From: Tritrichomonas musculus
Lineage: Eukaryota; Parabasalia; Tritrichomonadida; Tritrichomonadidae
NCBI GenBank assembly: GCA_039105265.1
Contig: JAPFFF010000024.1
Coordinates: 434,001 to 498,000, forward strand
DNA length: 64,000 nt
Direction of reading: 5' to 3'
How positions within the stretch are numbered: position 1 is the stretch's first letter; every line of letters begins with the position of its first letter. This document shows, piece by piece, positions 40,850 through 52,478 of this stretch. Under the pieces are notes generated by a model. The model searched no databases and was not told where the DNA came from. It worked only from the letters and a program-made list of their open reading frames with translations. Made by a program: the position numbers and the translations under genes.

Positions 40850-43430
40850 ATTTATATTTTCAATATATCATTCAAAAAGTTGATTCAAGCTTGAAAGTTG
40901 TGCTTAGATTTTTATCTATTTTTAATATTTATTTTGGGGGTTCATATTTACCACAGATTAGCCAACTGTTGCTGATCATAAATGTACCTTAAATTCAAAA
41001 AAAGAATGAAGAGATACAATTTTGATTTTTATTTTTTGGGTTTGGTGATTTTTGAGTGATTGGTTTTTCTTAAGAAAATTGAAAAATTTTCTCATTTTTA
41101 ATTCAATATTTTCTTTGAAATTGGTTTTTCTTAAAAAAAAATATATTTTGAATGCTATTAAGTTTTGAATGAAAATATAGAAGTACCAGTACCATTGAAT
41201 TTTTTTTATTTTTTATGAAATATCAATTTAAAAAGTGAAAAATTGAATGAATATTGCTACAGCAAAATTGGGAATTTTGATTTAGGTATATTCTATAAGA
41301 AGATGTATATTATGTGAATATCAAGTTTATTTTAAGAGCTTGGCTTAGCTTCTTTCGAAATGGAAAATGAATTCAAATTTTCAAATAAGTAACCACAAAA
41401 AAAAAATTTTCAGAGATATTATTTTTTTATATTAGTAACTTTTTGAATATATGGAAATTATATTTTCAATACAAATATTAAATCGATTATTTTCTCAATT
41501 ATTAAAATATGATTATCTATTTATTAAAAAGCAATTATTAAAAATTTATCCATTTTTTTTAAAATAGATATTATATAATAAATAAATAAAAAATATAATT
41601 CATGAAACTCTTTTGTAACCCGAAATAACTTAGTCCTGGTACATCTGAAAATATCTTTTGCTATTGAATTTTACTTTTGAAAATATTTTCTGTAAATAAT
41701 AAATAAAAATATAAAAAATTACCTCATATACTTCAATTTCTTAGTTTTGTGTTAATGTTTGGTGTCTAGTTATAGAATTGGCATCATATCATTGATATAA
41801 AGTCGGATTATAATAACGATATTTTTTATTTGAAGCAAATGTTTCAAATAAATAAATAAATATCTCAAAAAGTCAATATAAAAGTAAAAAAAAAATGTTT
41901 ATAAAACGGTTTTAAATAACAACATTAATATCTTTAGTTTTAAACTCTGCTATTGTGCCTAAAGGTTTTTTTAAAAAATTAACTTTTCGTTATGATTATA
42001 TGTAATTTGGTAATTTCGATATCAATATTGAGTGAGATCTGAAAAAAGAAAAGCTCATCAAAGAGTGCTAGTGTAATCTGATTCTTGAAAGAAAATATAC
42101 AATTTTCACTCAATATACTTTCTTTGCTAGCCCAAAAAATAGATACAACTTTTTGAGTAATGTAAAACACTCAAAACGAGTAGCTTTTTTATCATTGAAT
42201 TATTCATTTAAAATTGGTATTTCATCAGTATTTGCAATGAATATTCTAAATCAGAGAAGTTCAAATTCATTCAGCAAAAATAGTTAGAAAAACTCAGCTT
42301 TTTGTGAGCGGTCTTCAAAAAGTGGAACTTTGAATATTCAAATTTTGGCAAATAAAAAATTGGTGTATTTTTCAGATGTTGAAAAATAAAAACTAAAAGA
42401 GTTTTTTTCAATTTTTGACTTCTATCTCATGACAAGAAGAAAATGGACTTGCAATTTCAGAAAGACTGACTTCAACATGTCAAATAGAAAAGTCAATTAT
42501 ATAACGTTATAAACAAGCTCAAGAAGAGAAAAAAGAAAACAGAACAAACAGTTCCAAATGAAAACCTTTAAAAGCATTTTCATTTATATACAAACACATT
42601 CAAATAAATATGATGTTGTTATTACAGCTTCAAATAAATATTTGATTTACAATATCAAGTAAATACAACAATTGACTTATATACTGAAAAATTACATAAT
42701 TAATGGATATGATTTGAATTCAAAAAATATAGAGTTAATCCTTCTGGCTACACAATATGGTCTTACAACAGAAATAATGATGACGGTTTTCATCCAAAAA
42801 GTTGCGTTATTGAAAGATATGAAAATGAAAATGAGTGGGCAAACAAATTGCCCATTTTTGAGGGGGAACAATATGGCACATGCTTTTCCAATTCAACAGC
42901 AAAACCATGAAAAATCCAAATAATTGAAAATGAGGCTGACTGGTGTTAATTGGGTAAATGATTAGTGTATCGATATATTTTCAATTGAATTTTATGGCAA
43001 TTTAGTTAATTAACAATGAAATTAATTTTGCCTGAAGTTGATCAATTACTGAACCGATTTTTTTTTTTTTTTTTATTTATTTAAAGAAACTATTTAAAAA
43101 GATTAAAGTCTAAAACCATCAATTTCGTTAAAGCTCTCATCATTTTGTCAATTGGTGAGTAAACTTGTCTTTTAGTTTATACTTCTTTAGAATAATTAAA
43201 TTGAAATATATTTACCATGTTAATTATAATAAAATATTATTTTTTTGAATCAGAAAATCCATTTTTACAAGATTACTTCAATTCGTATGACAAATGGATA
43301 AAGGATAGAGAACGATTTCTAAATGAAGACTTTGTTTTAGAATATATTAGGAGAGGAAAGATATAAATTGAAGGATGAAAAAAGTTTTTTATCTCACATG
43401 TCATAGAGTTTTGGAATTTTTTCTTTCTTC
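40850..43430. other. Mostly nongenic AT-rich DNA with a coding fragment near the end
   Basis: No full gene is supported. The frame at 42672-42923 is not convincing. From 43241 to 43366 a frame reads ESENPFLQDYFNSYDKWIKD and RERFLNEDFVLEYI before a stop; it is protein-like but has no start, so it is probably the tail of a lost gene. Confidence 0.45.
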
Positions 43431-43437
43431 AATTATT

Positions 43438-45471
43438 ATGAATAAGAAATCGTTCATATTATCATCAGCAGGATTAAAAAATCTAGTCCAAAATCAAAGT
43501 TATGGAGAAGACTTTAAATTTATTTTTGGAGAGCACGAGATCCAAATGAATAATCTCTTTGCAGAATTTATTTCACCATATGTTTCACAAATTCATCAAT
43601 CAGATCCAACAATTGCTTCTATTCATTTTTATAACAAAAATTCCACCAATCAGTCGAAAACTAACTATTTAACTAAAATGAGTGAAGACTTATTTTCTTT
43701 TTTTGAATCGATCAGTAAAGGTAACTCGATTGATATCGACAAAGAAGAATGTTTTCAGCTGCAAATCATCTCAATTCTTTCAAAAAACAAAGAAATGTTC
43801 ACAAAACTTGACGAACTTTTTGAAGATGAAGATGATGAAGAAAATTTTGAGAAGAAAATCAGCGAGAAACTGGGATTTGTTTCATTTCTTGAAATGAATT
43901 CAGATTCGGCTGAAATGTGGAATCAGAGTAAAACTATTGAATACATTGCATCCAAATTATATTCGATTGACATAGATCAAATAATTGACCTTCCGAGGAC
44001 GGTTTTTTGTTCAATTTTGACGAATGCCAAACTGACGATTGAAAGCGAAGACTGGCTCCTTGACCTGATTGACAAATTCACGAGCAAAGAAGAAGAAGAA
44101 AAAGAAAAGTGCGAATTTTCAATGGATTACGGTTTGAGTGACATTTATTTCTATGAAAAGGTCAATTTTGACTTTTTGAGTGAATCCAAATTGAAAGATT
44201 TCATTGACAAATTCAATCCGAATGAAATGACAGTCCCACTCTGGAACAAAACCAGGAAGTGCTTCTACTTCAGCACGAAAGAACCACGGCAAGAATCATC
44301 CAAGTCAAACGAAAGAGAAGGAAACGGTTTCTATCGTCACATTCAACAATACGCTGAAAACATCGTCGTTGGCGGATGTGATGAATACCGCCAGATTGGC
44401 GAAAACCCGACCAGCAAAAACAAGCATAATAATGCAGTCATCCACCCTCCTCAGAATTTGCAGCTGGATCCGTCTTCGCTCCTGTCTTACTCGGCCTACT
44501 GCATCCACTCGGTTTCTGTCACTCGTTCCGGCTCTCTGATCGGAGTTGGCTACAACAACAACGGTCGAATCAGCGGCTCGCTCGAGAAGACAGGCATCAG
44601 CCGATTTAAAGAATTTTCGATGAATGACAGCTGCGGTCGTCCGCTGGCGCCTGTTTCTGCTGTCTGCACTTTTTGGGGCACTCTCTACATGTTCACAAAA
44701 AGTTGTGGGAGCGGGAGGCAGCTCGTTTTCTGCGATAATGGAATAAACGGTGGCACCCCAGTTTTTCTTGACATCGGCAGCCACGAACCAGTGTCACTTT
44801 TCGGCGGTTTTACACATGCAGCTGCGATCTGCGCTGATGGTGAAGTCATCTTCATCAACCGTGACTCAGTCAGAAATTCGCCATCGTCACGCGTCGATGC
44901 TGTTTCTCTTCCTGGCGGCGAGAAGGCGACGATGGTTGCCTGCCTCGATAAATCAGTTTTTGCGCTGAGCTGGAGCGGGCGGGTCTTCGCGTCAGTCGTC
45001 GAATCAGGAAGCTGCGTCCTCAAATTTTCAGAGGTTTCAGAACTGTCAGGCCAAAAAGTCGTCTGGCTGTCTGGCTCGCGAGAGCACTGCCTGGCAGTCA
45101 GCAGTGGAGGCCGAGTCTTTGGGCGTGGATCAAACAATAAGGGCCAGCTCGGCTTTGAGCAAGGAAGAAGTGAAGTTCCCTCGTTCACAGAGATTTCGTC
45201 ACTTTCTGGCCACGAAATCAGGGCAGCCTACGCCGGATGTCGTCATTCACTTTTCGAGACGCGTGAAGGCAGAGTCCTCGCCTGCGGATACAACTGGTAT
45301 GGCGAACTCCTCCTCAGGGGTGGCCCAAGCGAACACGTTTATTCGCCAACAGAGACGACGATCACAGGCGGTGCCACATTCTGTGTTGCAGGCATCTGTA
45401 TGAGTGCTGTTTTCATCGGTGGAGATCCGCCGCCAAACACACCAAACACGCCAACCCGCTATCAACACTAA
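43438..45471 (+). CDS. BTB-like N-terminus plus RCC1-repeat protein
   Basis: A 677-residue protein from the ATG at 43438, which follows TCAATTATT; an upstream ATG at 43375 would add 21 residues. The N-terminal third has the trichomonad BTB-like signature (MNNLFAEFISPYVSQIHQSD) and an acidic linker. From about residue 300 come RCC1-type beta-propeller blades: GGCDEYRQIGENP, GVGYNNNGRISGSL, GRGSNNKGQLGFEQG, ACGYNWYGELL. RCC1 propellers act as exchange factors or binding scaffolds; the role here is unknown. The first half is AT-rich like the neighbours, but from about 44230 onward the DNA is strikingly GC-rich, so codon use changes inside one gene. Confidence 0.85.
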   Translation: MNKKSFILSSAGLKNLVQNQSYGEDFKFIFGEHEIQMNNLFAEFISPYVSQIHQSDPTIASIHFYNKNSTNQSKTNYLTKMSEDLFSFFESISKGNSIDIDKEECFQLQIISILSKNKEMFTKLDELFEDEDDEENFEKKISEKLGFVSFLEMNSDSAEMWNQSKTIEYIASKLYSIDIDQIIDLPRTVFCSILTNAKLTIESEDWLLDLIDKFTSKEEEEKEKCEFSMDYGLSDIYFYEKVNFDFLSESKLKDFIDKFNPNEMTVPLWNKTRKCFYFSTKEPRQESSKSNEREGNGFYRHIQQYAENIVVGGCDEYRQIGENPTSKNKHNNAVIHPPQNLQLDPSSLLSYSAYCIHSVSVTRSGSLIGVGYNNNGRISGSLEKTGISRFKEFSMNDSCGRPLAPVSAVCTFWGTLYMFTKSCGSGRQLVFCDNGINGGTPVFLDIGSHEPVSLFGGFTHAAAICADGEVIFINRDSVRNSPSSRVDAVSLPGGEKATMVACLDKSVFALSWSGRVFASVVESGSCVLKFSEVSELSGQKVVWLSGSREHCLAVSSGGRVFGRGSNNKGQLGFEQGRSEVPSFTEISSLSGHEIRAAYAGCRHSLFETREGRVLACGYNWYGELLLRGGPSEHVYSPTETTITGGATFCVAGICMSAVFIGGDPPPNTPNTPTRYQH

Positions 45472-45538
45472 GCAACAAAAATTAAATAAAAACTTTATTC
45501 AATAATGAATTGGGTTTTATGCTTTTTCTTATTGCTCA

Positions 45539-46200
45539 TCATTAGCGATAATCACAGTTCCTTCTTCTGTAACTTCAATTGGAAATATTCCTTTCAGCGA
45601 ATGTTCATCATTGACACAAATTGCATCCGATACTCCTTCTTTTGTAACTTCAGTTGACGAATAAAGTTGGAAAAGATGCATCCAATGGATGTCCATCGTT
45701 AGCACGAATCTTTATTCCTTCTTCTGCAACTTCAATTGAAAATGCCGCTTTTAGTGAATGCTCATCATTAGCACAAATCGCAACTCCTTCTTCTGTGACT
45801 TCGATTGAATCTTTTGCTTTTAGTGGATGATCATCATTAATATGAATCACAATTCCTTCTTCTGTAACTCCAATTGGAAAATATATTTTTGAAAGATGTT
45901 TATAATTAATACAAATCACAATTCCTTCTTCTGTGATTTCAATTGAAGAAAACACCTTTGAAGGATGTTCATCATTATTAGAAATCACAATTCCTTCTTC
46001 TGTGACTTCAATTGAAGCATGTACTTTTCGTGAATGTTCATCATTAATGCAAATCACAATTCCTTCTTCTATGACTTCAATTGGTGAATATGCTTTTTCT
46101 AAATGTACATCATTAACGCAAATCGTAATTCCTTCTTCTATATCGTCAATTAGAAAATCCTCTTTTTCTAAATGCTTTTTTACAAAAATGAATTTTTTGA
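45539..46200 (+). pseudogene. BspA-like leucine-rich repeat gene, decayed
   Basis: Nine or so LRR_5 repeats of about 23 residues, such as ITIPSSVTSIEACTFRECSS and ITIPSSMTSIGEYAFSKCTS. The early repeats are broken by several stops and at least one frameshift (near 45660); only the last four, from 45933, form an open frame. BspA-like proteins are trichomonad surface proteins with adhesive roles. The minus-strand frame at 45650-46057 is the mirror image of the repeat and not a gene. Confidence 0.8.
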
Positions 46201-46517
46201 AATGTATTGGGATATATCATAATCAAAATGATTGTCAAGTCATTAAGTTTTGGACTATCTGAAAAATTTGTATGAGTTTCTTTAGCTAAAGAAACTAAAA
46301 ATAAGTTCTTTGAAAATTTTCATTTATTTTTTATATCGTTTTCAATGAGTTAATTCAAAATTTTCAGAAGGTTAAAGAAAATTTGAAAGGGCCAAGATAT
46401 TTCCACTTTCTATATTTATTATGATCTTCTCAATAGAAAATGAATTAAAAAGTTCTGGAACAATTTTTAGTAAATTCAAAGGATGTTGAGAAAATTTTAT
46501 TTTCAATATAGTTCAAA

Positions 46518-48302
46518 ATGGAAATGAATGCTTATGTTAAAAAACTAAAAAATATTCATGAATATCTTCTTGATTATTTAGACAATAGATTTAATAATAA
46601 TAATGAATTTATTAATCATATTTCATATGTAAAGAGAAACAAACAAGAGTTGAAAGATTTGCTTTATTTAATATCACGTGTTTCAGCCAATCATCAAAGA
46701 TCTCCAAATTTGTTCCCAAAAATTGAACTGATTGTTTTACAGATGAAAACAGATATAATAAATAGCTTTTCAAATTTAGAAATTTTCATCATTTTCGAAA
46801 AGTGCAAAAATTTACTTCTTTTTCTATTTAATGAAGAAATAATAGTTCCAGATCGTTCAATATTTAATATAATTAGTGATTATAAACATACAATGAATAA
46901 TTATCCAACATATTTTTATAATGAATTTAAAAATTTCTTTGATAAGCCTTTTTTTCATGAAGAAATCGAACACTTTGAAGAGAAAAGGCAAATTGGTGAA
47001 AATGAAAGTTATATCTGTGAATTAATCAGAAATGATTCTATTGATGATTTTATTATCTATGTTAATAAATACAATATCTCACTTAATTCTTGCATTAATG
47101 ATTCAATATTTGAAACAAATCCATTTCTTGTTGGAAAAAAAGTTTCATTAATTGAATATTCTGCTTTTTTTGGATCAATTCAAATATTTCAATATTTACG
47201 GTTAAATCTGGTCTCGCTGACAAGTACATTATGGATTTATGCTATCCATGGACGAAATCCAGAATTATTTCATCTTCTTGAAGATAATCATGTCACCCTT
47301 GATTTTGAGATGAAAACAAAATGTCTAAAAGAATCTATAAAATGTCATCATAATGAATTCATAGAATATTTTGAATGCAATTTCTTTAACGATGTTAACT
47401 CACAAGATTATTTAATCGATAAAATCAAGCATCACAATTATCTTAGTTTTCCAGATGAAATCTTTAAACTCTCTCAATTTTTCTTTTATTTTTGTAAATA
47501 TGACTATTTTGAAATAGTCAAATTTCAATTGGAAAATGAAGAAATCGAAGTTAATATGACCACAAAGAAGACAAATAATGATAAAAAAGATGGATATGAA
47601 AAAATTTTCTATCAATATAAGGAAATCAAAAAATATTATACTGAAGAAAACACACCATTATGTGTCGCAATAAAAAAAGGAAATAAAGACATTGTTCAAC
47701 TTTTATTAGAACAAAAAAATATTTGTGTGAATCAATGTTTTGAAGATTCATATTCATTGGGATGCGATTATGGAGATGAATATAAAACGCCATTATCCAT
47801 CGCAGTTGAAAATGAGAATTTAGAAATTGTTCAACTGTTATTAAAAGAAAAAAATATATCAATTAATTCAACATCAGATTATTCATCATATTCGGAAGAA
47901 TTAGGTGGTTTATTAAAAGAAGAAAAAGCTCCATTGCATATCGCTGTTGAAAAACAAAATATTGAAATATTAAAGTGCCTATTAAAAGAAAAAAATATTG
48001 ATATAAATATTCGAGAAAATGTAAACTTATCAGATATGCTTTATTTTGAAAAAACAGCATTGCATATTGCAATTGAAAAAGGAAATGAAGAGATTGTTCA
48101 AATTTTATTGTCTGAAAATATAAACCAATTTATTGGTTATAGAAATTATAGATATGTCCTTGTCTGCGATGCACCCAGTTATTATGAAGATATTGAAAAC
48201 AGCTCATCATTGATTCTTGCTTATAAATATAAAAATTGGAAAATAATATCTTTATTATTAGCCAATAAAATGGAGAAAATATTTTTTACCAAGAAACATT
48301 AA
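46518..48302 (+). CDS. DUF3447-type ankyrin-repeat protein
   Basis: A 594-residue protein. An N-terminal helical region is followed by the linker and entry block (GENESYICELIRNDSIDDFI, then SLIEYSAFFGSIQIFQYL) typical of trichomonad DUF3447 proteins. At least four clear ankyrin repeats follow from about residue 375: NTPLCVAIKKGNKDIVQLLL, KTPLSIAVENENLEIVQLLL, KAPLHIAVEKQNIEILKCLL, KTALHIAIEKGNEEIVQILL. It lacks a recognisable BTB domain. It probably serves as a cytoplasmic binding scaffold. It is intact and so serves as the reference for the frameshifted paralogue at 28276-33917. A TCAATATA initiator-like word lies about 16 bases before the ATG. Confidence 0.88.
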   Translation: MEMNAYVKKLKNIHEYLLDYLDNRFNNNNEFINHISYVKRNKQELKDLLYLISRVSANHQRSPNLFPKIELIVLQMKTDIINSFSNLEIFIIFEKCKNLLLFLFNEEIIVPDRSIFNIISDYKHTMNNYPTYFYNEFKNFFDKPFFHEEIEHFEEKRQIGENESYICELIRNDSIDDFIIYVNKYNISLNSCINDSIFETNPFLVGKKVSLIEYSAFFGSIQIFQYLRLNLVSLTSTLWIYAIHGRNPELFHLLEDNHVTLDFEMKTKCLKESIKCHHNEFIEYFECNFFNDVNSQDYLIDKIKHHNYLSFPDEIFKLSQFFFYFCKYDYFEIVKFQLENEEIEVNMTTKKTNNDKKDGYEKIFYQYKEIKKYYTEENTPLCVAIKKGNKDIVQLLLEQKNICVNQCFEDSYSLGCDYGDEYKTPLSIAVENENLEIVQLLLKEKNISINSTSDYSSYSEELGGLLKEEKAPLHIAVEKQNIEILKCLLKEKNIDINIRENVNLSDMLYFEKTALHIAIEKGNEEIVQILLSENINQFIGYRNYRYVLVCDAPSYYEDIENSSSLILAYKYKNWKIISLLLANKMEKIFFTKKH

Positions 48303-48418
48303 AAATAAATAAATATATAATTTAAGTTTTTACTTATTCATATTACAATAGTTTATAAAAAGTGGCAGCGTAATATAAAGTGGTATCACTTTTTTTCAAA
48401 AAAAATTTTAAAAATAAA

Positions 48419-49865
48419 AAGGTATGGAAACTCTTTTTCAATTCAATTTTATTTTATGCAAAAAAAGCTTGAATATTGATCATTTTTTATTAAAAATTAG
48501 TCCATCTTCATGTATATAATATTTGTAACATAAATATAAAATCAAAAAAATATAATTTTAATTTTATTACTGAAAAACAAGAAAAAAATGAAATCCAAAA
48601 ATTTGCAATTTTTGATCAACAGAAAAAACCTATTCAAAGTTTAATACATATCTAATATTGTTTTATCATATTATTAACATATTTAAAAATAGCATGAAAG
48701 TGCTTAATTCAAATCTCATAAATAGCATAATGAGAAAAAAATGTTTTTTTAAGAAAAAATCAATTTAAAGATGAATGAGTCGAAAAAATTTTTTAGTTTT
48801 GTTATATGTTCTTCATTTTTTTATTTATTAGAAAATAAAATAAAAAAAAGGCCATGTTTTTCGAGTGGATTTTGAGATCTTATATGATGCTATCAATTTT
48901 TTGTATAGTTCATATCATTGATGATATGAATTTTATTATTGACCAATAAAGATGAAAATTTTTTGACCAAAAAGGTTAATTTATTTTTTTAAAGTATTTC
49001 TTCCAAAGACACAAATAAACTCAACAAAATAACTAAATAAGAGTAGTTTACAAAACAATTCTTAGGTATATCCCAGCGCAACGTGGAAAAGTAAACCATG
49101 CAAAGATAATTATTTTAGAATTTCTTTTCCTAAAGCTCAAACAAATTCAAAAAACTCACTAAATAAAAGCGATTTACAAAATAATTCTTTTATTAATTCC
49201 AGTACGTTTTATTTTTCTTATATACAAATGAATTATCGATAGTTTTTTCATCTGCCAACTATGTGCTGGAATTTGTACGATAATTATTTTGTAAATCGCT
49301 TTTATTTAGTAAATTTGGCGAATTTGCTTGAGTTTTAGGAAAAAATATTAAAAATGAATAATCTTTGCTTGGTTTGCTTATCCACGATGCTTTATAATCA
49401 ACAATAAAAATGGAAAAAGTGATTTGAACGAATTGGGAATAGAATTTTTAATATCAATATGAAGAAAATTAGAAAACAATTTCCTGCATAAACTCATAAT
49501 TTTCAAAATTTTGAAATTCGCCTTTTAGGTAAAAAAAAATTCGCCTTTTAGGTTAAAATAATTCATATCACAAGTGATATGAATATAAAAAATGATAAAT
49601 TTCGAGTTCTTCCTCATGAAATATAAATTACTTATATAATTATATTTAAAAATAATATAATTAAAAAAATAAAAAAAAATTGTTTTTTGAATTAAGATAA
49701 CCAGATTAGGATTCAATTTTTAACAAAAAAATAATTTATTTTTATCTTAAATTCCTCTCGAAAAATATGTCTTTTTTATATTATATTTATCATTAATACT
49801 ATCATTAAAAAATTATATTTTGAAATAAAAATGATCTGTCGAGTGGATAGAAGTTTCCATACCTT
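48419..49865. mobile_element. Possible outer element, 1.45 kb
   Basis: The inverted ends AAGGTATGGAAACT and AGTTTCCATACCTT are each flanked by AAAAATAAA-type sequence. The ends are short and no transposase is present, so support is moderate. Confidence 0.45.
49074..49390. mobile_element. Foldback element with about 110-bp arms
   Basis: The left arm 49074-49187 pairs with the right arm 49281-49390, including AAATAAAAGCGATTTACAAA and CAAGCAAATTC-type words. The loop of about 90 bp holds CCAGTACG and GTGCTGG words that recall the ends of the 238-bp MITE at 38866. A diverged direct copy of the inner arm sequence lies just upstream at about 49015-49065. Confidence 0.75.
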
Positions 49866-50946
49866 TAAAAATAAAAAATCGATTTTTTTGAAAGACCTAT
49901 TGAAAGATTATTTATAATATACTACATCAATATATTTATCATTTAGTATATAATGTATAAAAACATAATAATATTATATTTATTGTATAATAATAGAGTT
50001 CTCCACTCGAGAATTAAATAAATTTAAAAACAAATGATTCTATACAATTCAATGCGATACTACAATCTAATTACATATATAAATGTGGCGAATGGCAAAG
50101 TTATTGAAAAAGTGAAGATTTTTTTTCGGCTAAAACGATCAAAAACGATCAAAAACACGTTTTTTAATTGAGAACAGCTCACAAAAACATAACTTTTTAA
50201 GAACATAAACTTTTTGAAAGTAAAAACACGGTTTTAGCTTTAAATAATTGGCCTTTAGGCTTGTTTAAACGGCGCCATTTTTATTCTTGGCATCATGAAT
50301 CAGATTGCGGGGTTCTTCTGCAGGGAGCTTCGTTTAATTTGATTCTTGAGTGCCTAGATTGCGAAACTCTTCTGCAGGGAGCTTCACAACCTAGGCTTCG
50401 AGATGATCTTTTAATTTCCAAGCATTCTTCGATCTTTATGGCAATTTTGGATTCAAGAGCCATGATATGCTTGTTCCAGAACTATTGATCGCAAAACTAC
50501 AACTTTGTAATGCCTCATTTCTGGAATTCTAATTTTTTTTTTTTTTTTTTTTTTTTATCTCATAATTTACGGATTTTACAAGTTAAATGTCCATGATAAC
50601 AAATTTCTGAGCTTAAAATGCTTGTTAAACTCAGTGATTTCTATCATGAATGTTTGGCTTTGAAAATAAGATTGAGATTAATCTAAATTGAAATAATAAA
50701 ATACAAATTCCTTATCATATAGCTTTTAAAAATTATTCTTTTTCCCTAGACTTTAAATTGATGGTCGTTTTAAGTTGAAAATGGCAGGTTATAGGGCATT
50801 TTCATGCTTGAAATAGCATCATATTTTCTTTCAAAAAGATCAGATGTCAAAAAAATTTCATTAGCTAATTAAAGTATATCTTTTCTCAAATAATTGATTT
50901 ATTATATGCTATTTTCTTTTAATACGTCGATAGCATTTACTGTGAT

Positions 50947-50967
50947 TTTAGACCTTCGGTCCAAAAT
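50947..50967. repeat. Short hairpin, TTC loop
   Basis: TTTTA-GACC, loop TTC, GGTC-CAAAA; one mismatch. It belongs to the three-base-loop hairpin type seen elsewhere in the window. Confidence 0.7.
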
Positions 50968-51125
50968 CCCAGTAATCAGTAGTTTTGAGCCAAAAACCTC
51001 AAAAAAATTAACTTTAATTTTCATGAAATTTCAAATTTAAATTTTTATCATATGTAAATTTACCATCTCGCATAATGAAAATAAACTTTATTTTATTTTT
51101 AATTTAATTTTTTAATATACTATAA

Positions 51126-51551
51126 ATGACTACTGAAAACTACTATATCCACATAAATGATTTTGGAGATTTAGAAAAATATCCTCAAAATGAAATTATG
51201 CCAAAAGATATAAAGCGAATATTTAAATATTGTGATCATTTATTTACAAAAAGAATATATTTCTTTAGTGAATCAGAAAAAATGTTTTATCGATATTATC
51301 AAAATGATGATAAATACGTTTTTCCTGTTTATTCTCGACCAACTAGTAAAAAATCAGAAACTGCATATTTAATTCCTGATGAAGATGATAATAAACGTGT
51401 TTCAATTTGTATAAGTCAACAATTTATAAATCGTGTTAAAAATATGTCTAAAATTGAATTAGAACGATTAAGACCAAAAGTAGAAAGAAAAACTTTGACA
51501 AATGACGAAAAAGTCATGGAAATGTTACATTTTGGTGAATTTATGCATTAA
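51126..51551 (+). CDS. Hypothetical protein of the virus-like element
   Basis: A 141-residue basic protein with no recognised domain (DFGDLEKYPQNEIMPKDIKR, then SICISQQFINRVKNMSKIEL). It opens the gene set of the virus-like element and has the same ACTATAAATG start context as its neighbours, which argues that it is real. Its DNA composition is like the following genes. Virus-like elements often carry such unassigned small genes. Confidence 0.6.
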   Translation: MTTENYYIHINDFGDLEKYPQNEIMPKDIKRIFKYCDHLFTKRIYFFSESEKMFYRYYQNDDKYVFPVYSRPTSKKSETAYLIPDEDDNKRVSICISQQFINRVKNMSKIELERLRPKVERKTLTNDEKVMEMLHFGEFMH

Positions 51552-51677
51552 ACTTTTTCATAACTTTAAACACGAACATATTATTCTATTTACAACACCA
51601 CTGATTCATCACCCCTTCATAAATGATTTTCATAAATTTTATCCTCAAATCTCAAAAGTCAAAAAGGCATTTGACCA

Positions 51678-51690
51678 GCCGCAAAGCGGC
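51678..51690. repeat. Perfect 5-bp GC hairpin, AAA loop
   Basis: GCCGC, loop AAA, GCGGC, in the gap after the first gene of the virus-like element. Confidence 0.9.
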
Positions 51691-51880
51691 TTGAAAACAT
51701 AAATTTTATACGTAAATGGAAAATGCAAAAATGCATTAATTGAGAAGTCATTCAAATCATAAAATCCGTTAGTAGCAAAAATGCAAAAATGCAAGTTGCA
51801 AGAAATGCAAAATTGAATGAAAAAATGCATTAATTGAATATGATTTAACGGTTATTATTTGCAAAATTTTTTAAAAATCC

Positions 51881-52080
51881 GTTATTTGCAAAAATGCATT
51901 AATTGAATACTCACACAAATCGAAAAAATTTTATAAAATACGTTATTTGCAAAAATGCATTAATTGAATACTCACACAAATCGAAAAAATTTTATAAAAT
52001 ACGTTATTTGCAAAAATGCATTAATTGAATACTCTCACAAATTATAAAATTTTATAAATAAACGTTCACCACAAATTATA
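51881..52080. repeat. 64-bp tandem repeat, about three copies
   Basis: Units with GTTATTTGCAAAAATGCATT and GAATACTCACACAAATC. The last unit is diverged. The region lies between two genes of the virus-like element. Confidence 0.85.
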
Positions 52081-52116
52081 AAATTATTTTATCATTTATT
52101 TTTATATCACATGTCT

Positions 52117-52175
52117 CAAAAATTTTTAAATCTATTTAAAATTTATTTTTTTAATTTTTATTTCTATATAAATGA
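52117..52175 (+). promoter_or_regulatory. Promoter-like block ending in TATAAATG (copy 1)
   Basis: A 59-bp block, with TTTAAATCTATTTAAAATTT and ATTTCTATATAAATGAG, ends at the start codon 52172. A near-identical block precedes the next gene. Confidence 0.65.
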
Positions 52176-52402
52176 GCAACAAAATGAAAAGCATATTTCA
52201 TTATCGTATAATTGAAGATGATGAAGATTTAATAATTAAACCATGCAATAATAATTTAGTTGAGGTGAAAATATTTAAACGAAATGTTAAGCATAAACCT
52301 TTTAATGAACTTTTACACGTTTTAGCAATTGATGTTGTCATTGAAATCAAGGATTCAAAAACAGTAGCCAATATTTTAGAATTGCGAGAAGTTGATGAAT
52401 GA
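52172..52402 (+). CDS. Hypothetical 76-residue protein of the virus-like element
   Basis: A small protein without a known domain (HYRIIEDDEDLIIKPCNNNL, then VEVKIFKRNVKH). It starts exactly at the conserved TATAAATG context and is followed 71 bases later by the next gene with a near-copy of the same upstream block. Predicted strands separated by charged turns would suit a small structural or DNA-binding protein, but this is not tested. Confidence 0.55.
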   Translation: MSNKMKSIFHYRIIEDDEDLIIKPCNNNLVEVKIFKRNVKHKPFNELLHVLAIDVVIEIKDSKTVANILELREVDE

Positions 52403-52416
52403 GAATTTAAACTTTT

Positions 52417-52478
52417 TCAAAAATTTTTAAATCTATTTAAAATTTATTTTTCAAATTTTTTATTTCTATATAAATGAG
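52417..52478 (+). promoter_or_regulatory. Promoter-like block ending in TATAAATG (copy 2)
   Basis: Near-identical to 52117-52175, again ending at the start codon (52474). Conservation stops at the ATG, which marks it as regulatory. Confidence 0.65.

Larger units (their letters stand above)
48310..51110. other. AT-rich intergenic DNA with nested inverted-repeat elements
   Basis: No gene is supported. The frame at 50261-50488 covers two copies of a CTTCTGCAGGGAGCTTC word and is not convincing. Mobile-element-like structures are listed separately. Confidence 0.6.

Noticed and set aside
44305-45468. Several frames opposite the RCC1 gene
   Set aside because: They are shadows of the GC-rich coding strand, which shows clear RCC1 repeats.
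45650-46057. 135-codon minus-strand frame with repeats
   Set aside because: It is the mirror of a plus-strand BspA repeat, whose plus-strand translation fits a known repeat family.
50261-50488. 75-codon frame with a duplicated CLLQGAS-like word
   Set aside because: It rests on a short DNA duplication; no start context or family resemblance.
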